A stretch of DNA of 34,066 nucleotides, taken from contig JAVEDB010000008.1 of assembly GCA_030841185.1 (NCBI GenBank), positions 1 to 34,066 of the forward strand, written 5' to 3'. The notes beneath the pieces are model-generated. The model had not been told where the DNA came from. It saw only the letters and a list, made by a program, of their open reading frames with translations, and made no database searches. The stretch is from Actinomycetota bacterium. GTDB taxonomy: Bacteria > Actinomycetota > Actinomycetes > JACCUZ01. Below, piece after piece: positions 1-9,182 of the stretch. Every line of letters begins with the position of its first letter. The stretch's first letter is position 1. The translations under genes were made by a program, and so were the position numbers.

Positions 1-309
1 CCGGCGCTCGGCTGGCCGATGCTGGTGCTCGTGCTGGCCGGGCAGGCCCTGCGCTGGTGGTGCATCCGCACGCTGGGCCCGCAGTGGAACACCCGTGTGG
101 TGCTCGTTCCCGGACTGCCTCTGGTGAGCACAGGTCCCTACCGGTTCCTGCGCCACCCGAACTACGTCGCCGTCGTCGTGGAGGGCGTGGCACTGCCGCT
201 CGTTCACAGCGCATGGGTGACGGCGGTGGCCTTCACCGTGCTCAACTCGGTCCTGCTCACCGTCCGCATCCGGTGTGAGGACCAGGCGTTGGCCGGCGCG
301 CCGGCATGA
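1..309 (+). CDS. Isoprenylcysteine carboxyl methyltransferase-like protein (3' part only)
   Basis: The reading frame is open from base 1, so the true start lies outside the window; the track's ATG at 19 is internal. The visible C-terminal part has the motif RHPNY after a stretch rich in hydrophobic residues, and ends in a second hydrophobic segment followed by a charged tail. This is the signature of the membrane-bound ICMT/phospholipid methyltransferase family. The stop overlaps the start of the next gene in an ATGA, so the two are translationally coupled. In Streptomyces griseus an ICMT-like methyltransferase (SrsB) and a flavoprotein hydroxylase (SrsC) follow a type III polyketide synthase and modify alkylresorcinols. 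The same order is seen here, but the synthase would lie outside the window, so an SrsB-like O-methylation role is inference. Confidence 0.8.
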   Translation, partial: PALGWPMLVLVLAGQALRWWCIRTLGPQWNTRVVLVPGLPLVSTGPYRFLRHPNYVAVVVEGVALPLVHSAWVTAVAFTVLNSVLLTVRIRCEDQALAGAPA

Positions 310-1322
310 GAGACCTGCTGGTCGTCGGGGGAGGGCCAGTCGGCCTGGCGGCCGCGATAGGTGCTCGTCTCGCGGGTCTCGACGTCACGGTCGTGGAGCC
401 GCGCCCCGACCCGGTCGACAAGGCGTGCGGTGAAGGGCTGATGCCCGGGGCCGTCGACGGGCTGCATGCCCTCGGTGTGACGCCCGCAGGCCAGCCGTTC
501 CTCGGCGTCCGCTACGTCGGGCCCGACCACCAGGCGGAGGCCCGCTTCCGGGCCGGCTCCGGGCTCGGCGTACGCCGCACGACCCTGCAGGCCGCGTTGG
601 GGCGACGTGCCGACGAGCTCGGCGTCGACCGGGTCCGCGGCTGGGCGACCGACGTGTCCCAGGACGGCGAGCGGGTCACGGCCGCCGGGATGTCCGCCCG
701 CTGGTTGATCGCCGCCGACGGACTGCACTCCCCGGTACGCCGGAGCCTGGGCCTCGAGCGTCCGGCCCCCGGTTCACCCCGGTTCGGACTGCGTCAACAC
801 TTCGCCGTCAAGCCGTGGACCGATCTGGTGGAGGTGCATTGGTCCGGTCGCTCGGAGGCCTATGTCACGCCGGTGGGTGGCGGAGTCGTGGGCGTCGCGG
901 TGCTCTGTGGCCCGGGCCTGTCCTTCGCGGACCGGTTGAGCGAGTTCCCCGACCTGTCTGCGCGGCTGTCCGGGGCCGAACCGTGTGACGACGTCCGGGG
1001 AGCAGGGCCGCTCCGACAGGTCAGCGCGGCCCGGACGAAGGGTCGGGTGCTGCTGGTCGGCGACGCCGGTGGCTACGTCGACGCACTGACCGGCGAGGGG
1101 GTGGCCGTGGGTCTCGCGACAGCGGCGGCCGCCGTGCATGCCGTCCTGACCGGCCGGCCGGAGGGTTACGAGCGGGCGTGGCGGCGCGAGACACGCCGCT
1201 ACCGGATGCTCACGGGGCTGCTGCTCCGTGCCGCCCAGTCGCCGAGGGTCCGCCCACGGATCGTGCCGGCCGCCAGCCGGCTGCCGCGGGTCTTCGCCGG
1301 GGCCGTCGCCCTGCTTGCGTGA
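306..1322 (+). CDS. FAD-dependent oxidoreductase (geranylgeranyl reductase / SrsC-like hydroxylase)
   Basis: A 338-residue flavoprotein. The N-terminus carries the Rossmann dinucleotide motif GGGPVGLAAA (residues about 8-17), followed by the CGEGLMP element near residue 44 that marks the geranylgeranyl reductase/group A monooxygenase superfamily. The second FAD motif, VGDAGGYVDALTGEG, lies near residue 250. It starts inside the stop codon of the ICMT-like gene (ATGA), so both are made from one transcript. In srs-type operons the flavoprotein hydroxylates an alkylresorcinol to give quinones; alternative roles are prenyl-chain reduction or another hydroxylation. The FAD enzyme class is clear, the substrate is not. 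A short gap of 11 bases separates its stop from the convergent anti-sigma factor gene. Confidence 0.85.
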   Translation: MRDLLVVGGGPVGLAAAIGARLAGLDVTVVEPRPDPVDKACGEGLMPGAVDGLHALGVTPAGQPFLGVRYVGPDHQAEARFRAGSGLGVRRTTLQAALGRRADELGVDRVRGWATDVSQDGERVTAAGMSARWLIAADGLHSPVRRSLGLERPAPGSPRFGLRQHFAVKPWTDLVEVHWSGRSEAYVTPVGGGVVGVAVLCGPGLSFADRLSEFPDLSARLSGAEPCDDVRGAGPLRQVSAARTKGRVLLVGDAGGYVDALTGEGVAVGLATAAAAVHAVLTGRPEGYERAWRRETRRYRMLTGLLLRAAQSPRVRPRIVPAASRLPRVFAGAVALLA

Positions 1323-1333
1323 CCCGGGCCGGC

Positions 1334-2065
1334 TCAGGCTGAGATCGGGACCTGGACGACCGGGGACGTGGTCGGCCGGTCCGAGCCGCCGCTGGGCTCC
1401 ACCGTGAGACCGATGGCGTCGCCCGGGTGCACGTTCGCGATGAACCGCTCGAGGTGCGACCGGGTGCCTCGACCGAGCACGGCAACCGATCGGGCACCGC
1501 CCGCCGCGTCCATCACCCAGAGCTGGTAGCTGCGGTTCGCCGGCAGGACCGTCAGGCCGTCTGCCCGGAAGACGGCATTGCCGCCGGCGGCGACGACGAT
1601 CGTCGAGCCCCCGGTGCGCACCTGCTGGCTGAGAACCTGACGGTGCGGGTCGGTCGCGACGGCGGCGATCCGGGCCGCAGCCTGTTCGGCGTCACTGGCG
1701 TGTCGCTGGGCGCTGAGGGCGAAGGCGGCCAACCCGAGGCACGCGACCAGCAGGAACGACGCGGCGACTCCCATCGGCTGACGGAACCACGGCTGCGTCC
1801 GTCGGTCTCGCTCGGACGACCTCGCTCCCGAGGGAGAGAGCTGGCGCACCGTGTGGATCTCGGCCAGCACCCGGGAGCGCAGCTGGGGTGGGGCTGGCTC
1901 CGCCGCGGCCGCTGCCAGCCGCGCAGTGGTCGCGGTGAGCTCGAGGACCTCCTGGCGGCAGGACGGGCAGCCCTGCAGGTGCTCGGCGAAGGCCCGGCGC
2001 TCGTCGTCGGGCAGGGCGTCGGCGGCGTAGGCACCGGTGAGGCTGTGCGGGTCGGTGTCGCTCAT
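1334..2065 (-). CDS. rskA: Anti-sigma factor, RskA-like, zinc-type with one membrane segment
   Basis: The 243-residue product has an N-terminal anti-sigma domain with the zinc-binding pattern H-x3-C-x2-C (HLQGCPSC, near residue 30). Next comes an Ala-rich linker, one transmembrane segment (about residues 100-117, FLLVACLGLAAFALSA) and an extracytoplasmic RskA domain. Such proteins hold the cognate ECF sigma factor at the membrane until regulated proteolysis frees it. The start codon overlaps the stop of the sigma gene by an ATGA, the usual sigK-rskA arrangement. The symbol is used for family resemblance; orthology to mycobacterial RskA was not tested and no SigK target genes are recognisable nearby. 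Confidence 0.85.
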   Translation of the reverse strand: MSDTDPHSLTGAYAADALPDDERRAFAEHLQGCPSCRQEVLELTATTARLAAAAAEPAPPQLRSRVLAEIHTVRQLSPSGARSSERDRRTQPWFRQPMGVAASFLLVACLGLAAFALSAQRHASDAEQAAARIAAVATDPHRQVLSQQVRTGGSTIVVAAGGNAVFRADGLTVLPANRSYQLWVMDAAGGARSVAVLGRGTRSHLERFIANVHPGDAIGLTVEPSGGSDRPTTSPVVQVPISA

Positions 2066-2694
2066 GGCTCGACCCCCAGACAGTCGCGCAGCCGGATCAG
2101 CCCGTCCCGCAGCCGGGTCTTGACCGTCCCGAGCGGCAGGTCGAGCAGCTCGGCGACCTCGCGGTAGGTGTGCCCTCCGTAGTAGGCAAGCGTGATCGAC
2201 TCGCGCTGCAGGTCCGTGAGCTGCTCCAGGCAGCGACGGACCTGCTCCTGCTCGAGCCTGGCCTCCACCTGCTCGGCCACCTGGTCGTAGTCGCGGACGT
2301 GGTCGCGGGTCGCGACTCGCAGGTCGCGGTCCTGGGAGGCCTGCGAGGAGCGCACCCGGTCGATCGCCCGACGATGCGCCATCGTGAGGATCCAGGTGGT
2401 GGCGCTGCCGCGCTCGGGGTCGAACCGGGTCGCGGTGCGCCAGACCTCGACGAGCACCTCCTGGGTGACCTCCTCGGACTGCGCCGGGTCGCGCAGCACC
2501 CGGCGGACCACCCCGAAGACGGCGTTGGCCACCTCGTCGTACAGCACCTCGAAGGCGGGACCGTCACCCCGGGCGACCAGGGTGAGGAGGTCGTCGAGGG
2601 TCGGGGGTCCGTCGTCCACCACGGTCGGCCGGAAGCCGCGCCGCAGGGAGACCATGCCGGGCATGGTCTCACCAGCTCGGGCGCTGACGCTCAT
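2062..2694 (-). CDS. sigK: ECF RNA polymerase sigma factor, SigK-like
   Basis: The 210-residue product has sigma region 2 (YDEVANAVFGVVRRVLRDP, then SEEVTQEVLVEVWRTA, about residues 50-110) and sigma region 4 with a helix-turn-helix (YREVAELLDLPLGTVKTRL, about residues 175-193). There is no region 1.1 or 3, which defines an ECF sigma factor. It directs RNA polymerase to a small set of stress or envelope promoters. The gene precedes and overlaps its anti-sigma factor, as in sigK-rskA loci. The ATG at 2694 is used because GGAG lies a few bases upstream on the minus strand; an internal ATG about ten codons later (MPGMVSLRRG) is an alternative. Confidence 0.85.
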   Translation of the reverse strand: MSVSARAGETMPGMVSLRRGFRPTVVDDGPPTLDDLLTLVARGDGPAFEVLYDEVANAVFGVVRRVLRDPAQSEEVTQEVLVEVWRTATRFDPERGSATTWILTMAHRRAIDRVRSSQASQDRDLRVATRDHVRDYDQVAEQVEARLEQEQVRRCLEQLTDLQRESITLAYYGGHTYREVAELLDLPLGTVKTRLRDGLIRLRDCLGVEP

Positions 2695-2802
2695 CCGGAC
2701 TCCGGTCTCCCTGAGTGCGGGATCGCGAGAAGGGCTGACTCCTGACGCAACAAGGTTCGGTGCGCTCCTCCGGCCGGCTTGCTGCGGAGCCGGTCCGGGT
2801 CG

Positions 2803-5796
2803 TCACTGCTCGACGGTGGAACCCGTCCTGCTCTTGACTACGCGAAGCTGGACGGGGATTCGTTGCCGCAGCTCAGCGACGTGGCTCACGATCCCGACCA
2901 CGCGGCCACCGTCCCGCAGCCCGTCCATCACGCCCATCACCTCGTCGAGCGTCTCCTCGTCCAGGCTGCCGAAGCCCTCGTCGACGAAGAGCGTCTCCAA
3001 GAGCGAACCGCCCGCCTCGGCCGTGACGACGTCGGCGAGTCCGAGCGCCAGGGCGAGCGAGGCTGCGAAGCTCTCGCCACCGGAGAGGGACGTCGGGTCG
3101 CGCTCGACACCGGTCCATGCATCGAGCACGCGCAGGTGTAGGCCGCCCCTGGCCCGGGCGCTGCCGGCCTCGGCTGTGTGCACGAGCTGGTAGCGGCCCG
3201 AGGACATCAGCGCCAGCCGCTGGCTCGCGCTGACGGCGACCTGCTCGAGCCGGGCCGCCAGCACGTAGCCGGACAGGCTCATCCGCAACCGGTTGTCGGC
3301 GCTCTTGCCCTCGGCAAGCCGGGACAGTCCGTCGACGGTGTGGTGGTGCTCGGCGAGCGGGCCGCGCCGCGCCAGGACCTCGTCGAGGGCGCTGGCGAGC
3401 CTGGACAGCGACTCGAACCGCGCGGCTGCGGTTGCTGCGGCAGCGCCGGCGCCGGCCCGGACCGCCTGCAGCTCGGCCATCTGCTCGCGCAGCACCTGCA
3501 GATCGGGGGCGGGGGAGTCGCCCAGCGCGGTCAGTGCCGGTTCGCCGAGCTGCTGGCGGACGGAGGCAAGCTCGCCGTCGTGGTGGCGACGGGCCTCGTC
3601 GAGGCGGGCCACCTCCTCGTCGTCGCGGGCCATCATGGCGACGTCCTCCACGGAGGTCAGACCACGCTTCAGAGCGGCCCGCTCGGCGCGTTGCAGGGCG
3701 GCGGCGACCTGGTCGCCGAGCTGCTCGACGACGCCGACCTGCGCCGCCAGCGCCTCGAGGTCCTCGGCGATGCGGGCCAGCCGGGCGGCCCGGGCGGCGA
3801 TGGACGGGTCGTCCCCGCGCGCCAGGTCCAAGGCCGCACGCACGCGGTGCAGACGTTCGGTGTCGGCGGCCACCTGGGCGCGCAGGTTCTTGGCGTCCTG
3901 GTCGAGAGACACCCTCTCCTGCAACAAGCCCTCGTGCTGGGCGCCGAAGCCGGCCAGCGCCGCGGCGTCGGCACGAACGTTGCCAGCGAGGACGGTCAGC
4001 CGCTCGACCTCGGCGAGGGCGGAGTCGTGGGTAGCGCGCAGGTCGTCGACCGGGTTGTCGCCGCCCGCCGCCGACCGGGCGGCGGCGAGGGTCGCCTCGA
4101 GAGCAGCCACACTTTCGGTGGCGGATGCGCGGTCCCGCTCTGCGGTTTCCAGGAACTCGGCCGCCGCGTCCTCCTCGTCCCTGCTGACGGCGTCCGCGGC
4201 AACCACGGCCGGACGCGGGTGCTCGGCGCTCCCGCACACCGGGCACTCGGCGCCGGACACCAGGCTCTGGGCGAGCTCGGCTGCCATACCGTCGAGGCGG
4301 GACTGGCGCAGACCGAGCCAGCGGTCGCGTGCCGTCTGGGCGACGTCGGTGCAGGTCCGGAGCTGGTCGGTGGCAGCGACCTTGCGCAGCACCAAGGCGT
4401 CGCGCTCTTGGGCGGCGGCCAGCCGGACCGCGGCCGTCTCGGCGGCGGTGACCGCGCCCGGCAACCCGGCGGCAGCGGCCTGGCTCCGGTCGCGAGCCGC
4501 CTCCAGCTCGGCCCGTCGGGCGGGTGCGGCCTCGAGCTCGGCGGCGAGCCGCTCGGATCGGCTGTCGAGCTCGACGACCCGTTGTTCGAGCCCCGCAGTC
4601 GCCGTGGTGAGCAGGTCGGCCTCCGCCTCGTCCTTGCCCAGCGCCCGCAGGCCTCCGACCTCGTCGCGGTGGTCGCGCGCCAGAGCCTGCAGGGAACCCG
4701 GTGCCGGCAGCGGCAGGCTGAAGACCGCACCGGCGTCCGTGCCGGTCGCCTTCAGCGCCGCCGACAGCTGCAGGCCGGCGGCGGCCGCGACCGACCTGGC
4801 CTCCTCCAGCTCGACCTGGAGCCGGGCGACCTCGGCCACCAGGGGGATCAGCGGGGCGACCGCACGGGCTGCCTCGACGGCCACAGCGGCGGCGCTGTGC
4901 GCCGGTGCGGCCTCGGTCAGCTCCACCAGGCGGGCGTGCAGCGCGGTCCGGCGGAGGTGGGCCTCGGCAACCACCGTGGCCGCCTCGACCGAAGCAATTG
5001 CCCCGTCGTGTCGAGCGGCGGCGAGGGTCTCGGTCGCAAACGTGGCGTCGCGTGCGACGCGTGCGACCTCCAGCAGCTCGGCGACCCAGTCGGGCGCGTG
5101 CGTCGGCTCGACGTCATCGGGGACCTCGACGCCGGCCGCCTCCGCGATCCGGGCCAGCACGTGCGCAACCTGCTGGTCGGCCTCGTCCAGCACCCGATAG
5201 CTCTCTTGCCGGCGGGCGACGAGCCATCGCTCCACGTTGGTGAACCGACCGGTGTCGAACAGGCTCTCCAGCAGCTCGCGGCGCTTCTCGGCGCCGGCTC
5301 GGAGGAACTCGGCGAACTGCCCCTGGGGCAGCAGCACGACCTGGCAGAACTGCGTGAGGCTGAGCCCGAGCAGACCCACCACGAGCTGGCCGGTTTCCTC
5401 CAGCCGGGTGGACAGGGTGGTCCACCCGGCGGTGCCGCACTCCTCGAGGTGGACGCGGGCGGGCTCGGTCGTCACCCCGGTTCCGCGTCTCTTGAGCCGG
5501 TCCCACTGCGGGGACCGGGTGATGCGCAGCCGCCGACCGCGGAGGGACACCTCGAGAACAACCTCGGTGCGGACGCCGTCGACAGCGTGGTCGCTGCGCA
5601 GCGAGCGGCTGTTGTGGCGGGCGCCCGGCACGTCCCCGTAGAGCGCGAAGCACACGGCGTCGAGGATGCTCGTCTTGCCCGCACCGGTCGCGCCGGTGAA
5701 CAGGAACAGGCCGGATGAGGCGAGGGCATCGAAGTCGACCCGTTCGCTGGCCGCAAACGGCCCGAACGCGGTGACCTCGAGTCGGTGCAGCCGCAT
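2803..5796 (-). CDS. sbcC: Exonuclease subunit SbcC, SMC/Rad50-like ATPase
   Basis: A 997-residue Rad50-type ATPase that partners SbcD to open and degrade hairpins and protein-blocked DNA ends. Visible parts are the Walker A GATGAGKTS (about residues 36-44), long Ala/Glu/Arg-rich coiled-coil arms, a zinc hook CPVCG at about residues 518-522, the ABC signature LSGGES, and Walker B with the catalytic acid in LFVDEGFGSLD near the C-terminus. The track begins at a TTG giving 'MMRLHRL', but the following ATG at 5796 overlaps the sbcD stop as TGATG and is the better start. The length and layout are normal for actinobacterial SbcC. No LexA box was seen upstream of the operon. Confidence 0.95.
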   Translation of the reverse strand: MRLHRLEVTAFGPFAASERVDFDALASSGLFLFTGATGAGKTSILDAVCFALYGDVPGARHNSRSLRSDHAVDGVRTEVVLEVSLRGRRLRITRSPQWDRLKRRGTGVTTEPARVHLEECGTAGWTTLSTRLEETGQLVVGLLGLSLTQFCQVVLLPQGQFAEFLRAGAEKRRELLESLFDTGRFTNVERWLVARRQESYRVLDEADQQVAHVLARIAEAAGVEVPDDVEPTHAPDWVAELLEVARVARDATFATETLAAARHDGAIASVEAATVVAEAHLRRTALHARLVELTEAAPAHSAAAVAVEAARAVAPLIPLVAEVARLQVELEEARSVAAAAGLQLSAALKATGTDAGAVFSLPLPAPGSLQALARDHRDEVGGLRALGKDEAEADLLTTATAGLEQRVVELDSRSERLAAELEAAPARRAELEAARDRSQAAAAGLPGAVTAAETAAVRLAAAQERDALVLRKVAATDQLRTCTDVAQTARDRWLGLRQSRLDGMAAELAQSLVSGAECPVCGSAEHPRPAVVAADAVSRDEEDAAAEFLETAERDRASATESVAALEATLAAARSAAGGDNPVDDLRATHDSALAEVERLTVLAGNVRADAAALAGFGAQHEGLLQERVSLDQDAKNLRAQVAADTERLHRVRAALDLARGDDPSIAARAARLARIAEDLEALAAQVGVVEQLGDQVAAALQRAERAALKRGLTSVEDVAMMARDDEEVARLDEARRHHDGELASVRQQLGEPALTALGDSPAPDLQVLREQMAELQAVRAGAGAAAATAAARFESLSRLASALDEVLARRGPLAEHHHTVDGLSRLAEGKSADNRLRMSLSGYVLAARLEQVAVSASQRLALMSSGRYQLVHTAEAGSARARGGLHLRVLDAWTGVERDPTSLSGGESFAASLALALGLADVVTAEAGGSLLETLFVDEGFGSLDEETLDEVMGVMDGLRDGGRVVGIVSHVAELRQRIPVQLRVVKSRTGSTVEQ

Positions 5797-6944
5797 CAAC
5801 GACTCGTCTCGGCCAGTCGGACGGCCTCGAAGCCGGCCGCGAGTAAGGCAGCCTCGGCGGGCTCGGCCGGACCTCGCACGTGGGCGACGAAGTCGGCTGC
5901 CATCTCGACGTCGGTGCGGCCCCGGACCCGGGCGGAGTAGGACGTCGATGTCTCGGCGACACCGTCGGGGGCGAAGCCGAGGGTGAGGACGTGCGGGAAC
6001 CGGGACCGCAGTCGCTCCATCGGGTCGCGGGGCCGCACCGGGTCGGTCAGCGTCACCTGCAGGTAGTGGCCGGCGAAGCCGCCCCAGCGCGGATCGGTGA
6101 GGAGGTCGTCGAGTCGGCCGGAGAGCCGGGCCAGCGGCCGGTGCACCGGGGTCGGCACTTGCTCGACGGAGAGGGGCGCACCGGGTCGGTCCCCGAGCTC
6201 GACCAGCAGCAGCTGCTTGGTCTGGTGCTCCTCGGAGAACGAGAACGGCAGCGGCGAGCCGCTGTAGCGGACCCGGTCGGAGAGCCGTTGGGCGCCATGG
6301 AGGTGCCCGAGCGCTGCGTAGTCGATGCCGTCGAACACCGACCGCGGGACCGATGCGACGCCCCCGACCGTGATGTCACGCTCGCTCTCACTCGTCTCGC
6401 CGCCGGTGACGAACGCGTGGGCCAGCACGACCGACCGGGCGCCGGCCCGGCCGGACAGGTCGCCCCGCACCCGGGCCATGGCCGCGCCGAGGACCGCTGC
6501 GTGGCTTCGCTCGTCGCAGCCGAGCTCGGCGCGGACGGCGTCGGGCTCGAGGTAGGGAATGGCGTAGACGGCCACCGGCCCGTCCTTGTCCTCGAGCACG
6601 ATCGGCCGGTGCGCATCCGCGACGTCGGTGCGCAGATGGATGCCGGCGGCGTCGATCAGCCCCGAGCCGAAGCCGAGGCGCCGTCCCGAGTCGTGGTTGC
6701 CGCTGATGAGGACGACCCGGGTGCGGGTGGCGGCCAGCCGGCGCAGCGCGTCGTCGAACAGGGCGACGGCGTCCACCGAGGGGAGGGCCCGGTCGTAGAC
6801 GTCGCCGGACACCAGCACCGCGTCGACCTGCTCGGAGCGCACCGTCTCGACGAGAAAGTCGACGAACCCCGCCTGGGCGCTCAGCAGGTCCTCGCGGTGG
6901 AACGACCGGCCCAGGTGCCAGTCCGAGGTGTGCAGCAGGCGCAT
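5796..6944 (-). CDS. sbcD: Exonuclease subunit SbcD, Mre11-like metallophosphoesterase
   Basis: The nuclease subunit of the SbcCD complex, 382 residues. The calcineurin-like phosphoesterase motifs appear in order: TSDWHLG (residues 6-12), SGDVYD, SGNHDSG and GHLHG, which supply the two-metal active site. The track extends 38 codons further upstream, but that extension is proline/glycine-rich and unlike the family. MRLLHTSDWHLG at 6944 is the conserved N-terminus and is chosen as the start. The gene is first in a two-gene operon, with sbcC beginning inside its stop codon. The 164-base gap to the divergent ligase gene must hold both promoters, but no clear sigma motif could be assigned there. 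Confidence 0.95.
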   Translation of the reverse strand: MRLLHTSDWHLGRSFHREDLLSAQAGFVDFLVETVRSEQVDAVLVSGDVYDRALPSVDAVALFDDALRRLAATRTRVVLISGNHDSGRRLGFGSGLIDAAGIHLRTDVADAHRPIVLEDKDGPVAVYAIPYLEPDAVRAELGCDERSHAAVLGAAMARVRGDLSGRAGARSVVLAHAFVTGGETSESERDITVGGVASVPRSVFDGIDYAALGHLHGAQRLSDRVRYSGSPLPFSFSEEHQTKQLLLVELGDRPGAPLSVEQVPTPVHRPLARLSGRLDDLLTDPRWGGFAGHYLQVTLTDPVRPRDPMERLRSRFPHVLTLGFAPDGVAETSTSYSARVRGRTDVEMAADFVAHVRGPAEPAEAALLAAGFEAVRLAETSR

Positions 6945-7108
6945 GCCCCGACGGTAGGGCGGGGGTAGGACAGCCAGCCCCAAGCCGGGCGGCGTGTCGG
7001 CGCCCACCCTCGGCGTACCGGCCGGAACGGCATCGCGGCCCGCGTCTAGCGGGCCCACCGTGGCCTGTGCGAGGTTGTGCCCAGCGGAGGCCGGGGAAGG
7101 GGTGCCTC

Positions 7109-8581
7109 ATGGGCCAGGACGTCGACAAGACCCAGTTCACGCGCGAGGACCGCCAGCAGTACCGCCAGAAGGTCCGGCGCTGCCTCGACGTGTTCGCCCG
7201 GATGCTCGCCGAGTCACGCTTCGACATCGAGCGGCGCACGATGGGGCTGGAGATCGAGCTCAACCTCACGAGCCCGGACGGCGATCCGGCCATGGTCAAC
7301 GACAAGGTTCTGGAGCTCATCGCCGACGACGACTTCCAGACCGAGCTGGGCCAGTTCAACATCGAGATCAACATCCCTCCGGGCCGGATCGAAGGGCGGG
7401 TGTTCTCCGAGCTGGAGACGGCGGTGCGGGCCAGCCTGAACCATGCCGACGACATGGCCGACCAGGCCGACGCCGACGTGGTCATGACGGGGATCCTGCC
7501 GACGTTGAGGCCGGAGCACCTCACCGAGGCCACGTTCAGCCACAACCCCCGCTACCTGCTGATCAACGAGCAGGTCTTCGCGGCCCGGGGTGAGGACATC
7601 CAGATCTCCATCGACGGCGTCGAGCGTCTGTCGACCTATGCCGACACCATCGCGCCCGAGGCCGCCTGCACCAGTGTCCAGCTGCACCTGCAGGTGGCAC
7701 CCGAGACCTTCGCTGCGCACTGGAACGCTGCGCAGGCCATCGCCGGCGTGCAGCTCGCGATCGGCGCCAACTCGCCGTTCTTCTTCGGCAAGGAGCTGTG
7801 GCGGGAGACGAGGATCGCGCTGTTCGAGCAGGCGACCGACACCAGGTCCGACGAGCTCAAGGCCCAGGGTGTGCGGCCGCGGGTGTGGTTCGGCGAGCGG
7901 TGGATCACCTCGATCTTCGACCTCTTCGAGGAGAACGTCCGCTACTTCCCTTCGCTGCTGCCGATCTGCGACGCCGAGGACCCGGTCGAGGTGCTCGACC
8001 GGGGTGACGTGCCGTCCCTGGCGGAGCTGCGGCTGCACAACGGCACGATCTACCGCTGGAACCGACCCGTGTACGACGTGGTGCGGGGCAAGCCCCACCT
8101 ACGCGTGGAGAACCGCTGTCTGCCGGCCGGGCCGACGGTCGTCGACGTCCTCGCCAACGCCGCCTTCTACTACGGGCTGATGAAGGTACTCGCGGAGGCC
8201 GACCGGCCGGTCTGGTCGCAGATGTCGTTCTCCGCCGCGGAGGAGAACTTCCACAACGGCGCGCGGCACGGCATCGACGCGAGGATCTACTGGCCGGGGA
8301 TCGGGGAGGTGCCGGCCACCGAGCTCGTCCTGCGGCGGCTGCTCCCGATGGCGCACGAGGGGTTGCAGCAGTGGGGCGTCGACACCGCCGACGAGGACCG
8401 GTTGCTGGGCATTATCGAGCAGCGCTGCCTCGGCGCGACCAACGGAGCGGCTTGGCAGGCCGCCGCGTTCCACCGCCTCAACGACGACCGAGATCGTCCG
8501 GACGCGCTGCGCGAGATGATGCGCCGATACATCACGCACATGCACAGCAACGAGCCGGTGCACACCTGGCCGGCGGGCTGA
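7109..8581 (+). CDS. GCS2-type carboxylate-amine ligase (glutamate-cysteine ligase-like)
   Basis: A 490-residue member of the glutamate-cysteine ligase GCS2 superfamily, in the long actinobacterial branch often labelled glutamate-cysteine ligase. The superfamily fold is suggested by GLEIELNL near residue 47 and ELGQFNIEINIPP near residue 85, where acidic residues bind metal and ATP. The track's GTG at 7067 is rejected because the ATG at 7109 follows GGGGAAGGGG and begins a more family-like N-terminus (MGQDVDKTQFTRED). These enzymes use ATP to join a carboxylate, often glutamate, to an amine; the real substrate here is unknown and actinobacteria make mycothiol rather than glutathione. Its stop is 18 bases from the end of a convergent cluster containing an ATP-grasp ligase and two esterases. 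Confidence 0.8.
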   Translation: MGQDVDKTQFTREDRQQYRQKVRRCLDVFARMLAESRFDIERRTMGLEIELNLTSPDGDPAMVNDKVLELIADDDFQTELGQFNIEINIPPGRIEGRVFSELETAVRASLNHADDMADQADADVVMTGILPTLRPEHLTEATFSHNPRYLLINEQVFAARGEDIQISIDGVERLSTYADTIAPEAACTSVQLHLQVAPETFAAHWNAAQAIAGVQLAIGANSPFFFGKELWRETRIALFEQATDTRSDELKAQGVRPRVWFGERWITSIFDLFEENVRYFPSLLPICDAEDPVEVLDRGDVPSLAELRLHNGTIYRWNRPVYDVVRGKPHLRVENRCLPAGPTVVDVLANAAFYYGLMKVLAEADRPVWSQMSFSAAEENFHNGARHGIDARIYWPGIGEVPATELVLRRLLPMAHEGLQQWGVDTADEDRLLGIIEQRCLGATNGAAWQAAAFHRLNDDRDRPDALREMMRRYITHMHSNEPVHTWPAG

Positions 8582-8599
8582 GGCGGGGCACCGCTCCCG

Positions 8600-9106
8600 T
8601 CAGCTGCCGAAGATCTCCGCCGACACGCTGACTCGCAGCCGCTCCAGGATCTTCGCCTGACGGCCGGCCCTGGCGAGCAGGTCGTCCAGTGGTGCCGCGT
8701 CGAGCCGCGCGTCCTGGTCCGCGATGGCCCGCAACGTTCGCCACAGGCACGCCTTGCCCTCGACGCCGAGGCGAAGCGCCTCGACCTCGACGAGCGAGCT
8801 CAGCGGCGAGCGGTCCAGCAGGTGACCGTTCAGCTTCAGCCGGCCGACCTTCTCCGCCGCCCACGCCGAGTAGACCTTGTACTGGCGCACCGGCACGCCC
8901 AGCCCGGACATCATCGCGACCAGTGCGTCGCGGTCCTCCGCGATCTCGGTGGCCAGTGTCGCGAGCTGCTTTCCCCGGTCCGTATCGGGCTGCGCCCCCG
9001 CGGCGCGCCTCGCGAGCTCGAGACCGCCGGTCGCGCCCGCCAGGTGGTCGTTGAGGTAGATGCCGAGCAGCGCTGGTTCGGCCCTCGTGCCTGCAGTTCC
9101 GGTCAT
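8600..9106 (-). CDS. Conserved helical protein of unknown function
   Basis: A 168-residue, almost entirely helical, Ala/Leu/Arg-rich protein without signal peptide or membrane segment. It begins after a short flexible leader with YLNDHLAGATGGLELARRAA and contains WAAEKVGRLKLNG near the middle. Conserved acidic residues and one histidine in the helices resemble a ferritin-like or four-helix bundle layout, but no complete metal-binding ExxH pair is obvious. From memory, similar proteins are common in actinobacteria and labelled hypothetical. It is the last gene of the minus-strand run that includes a TipAS-like protein, an ATP-grasp enzyme and two esterases, separated from the TipAS gene by 76 bases. 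I do not assign a function. Confidence 0.75.
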   Translation of the reverse strand: MTGTAGTRAEPALLGIYLNDHLAGATGGLELARRAAGAQPDTDRGKQLATLATEIAEDRDALVAMMSGLGVPVRQYKVYSAWAAEKVGRLKLNGHLLDRSPLSSLVEVEALRLGVEGKACLWRTLRAIADQDARLDAAPLDDLLARAGRQAKILERLRVSVSAEIFGS

Positions 9107-9182
9107 GCCGCCTCCCGAGGGTCGCTCGGGCCCCGGGTCGAGCCCGCACCCTTCATGCCCGCGGATCTGGACGGTACGCCGG

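Noticed and set aside
3178-5718. 846-residue plus-strand ORF
   Set aside because: It lies antisense to sbcC, is Gly/Arg/Gln-rich with no family motifs, and is an effect of high GC content.
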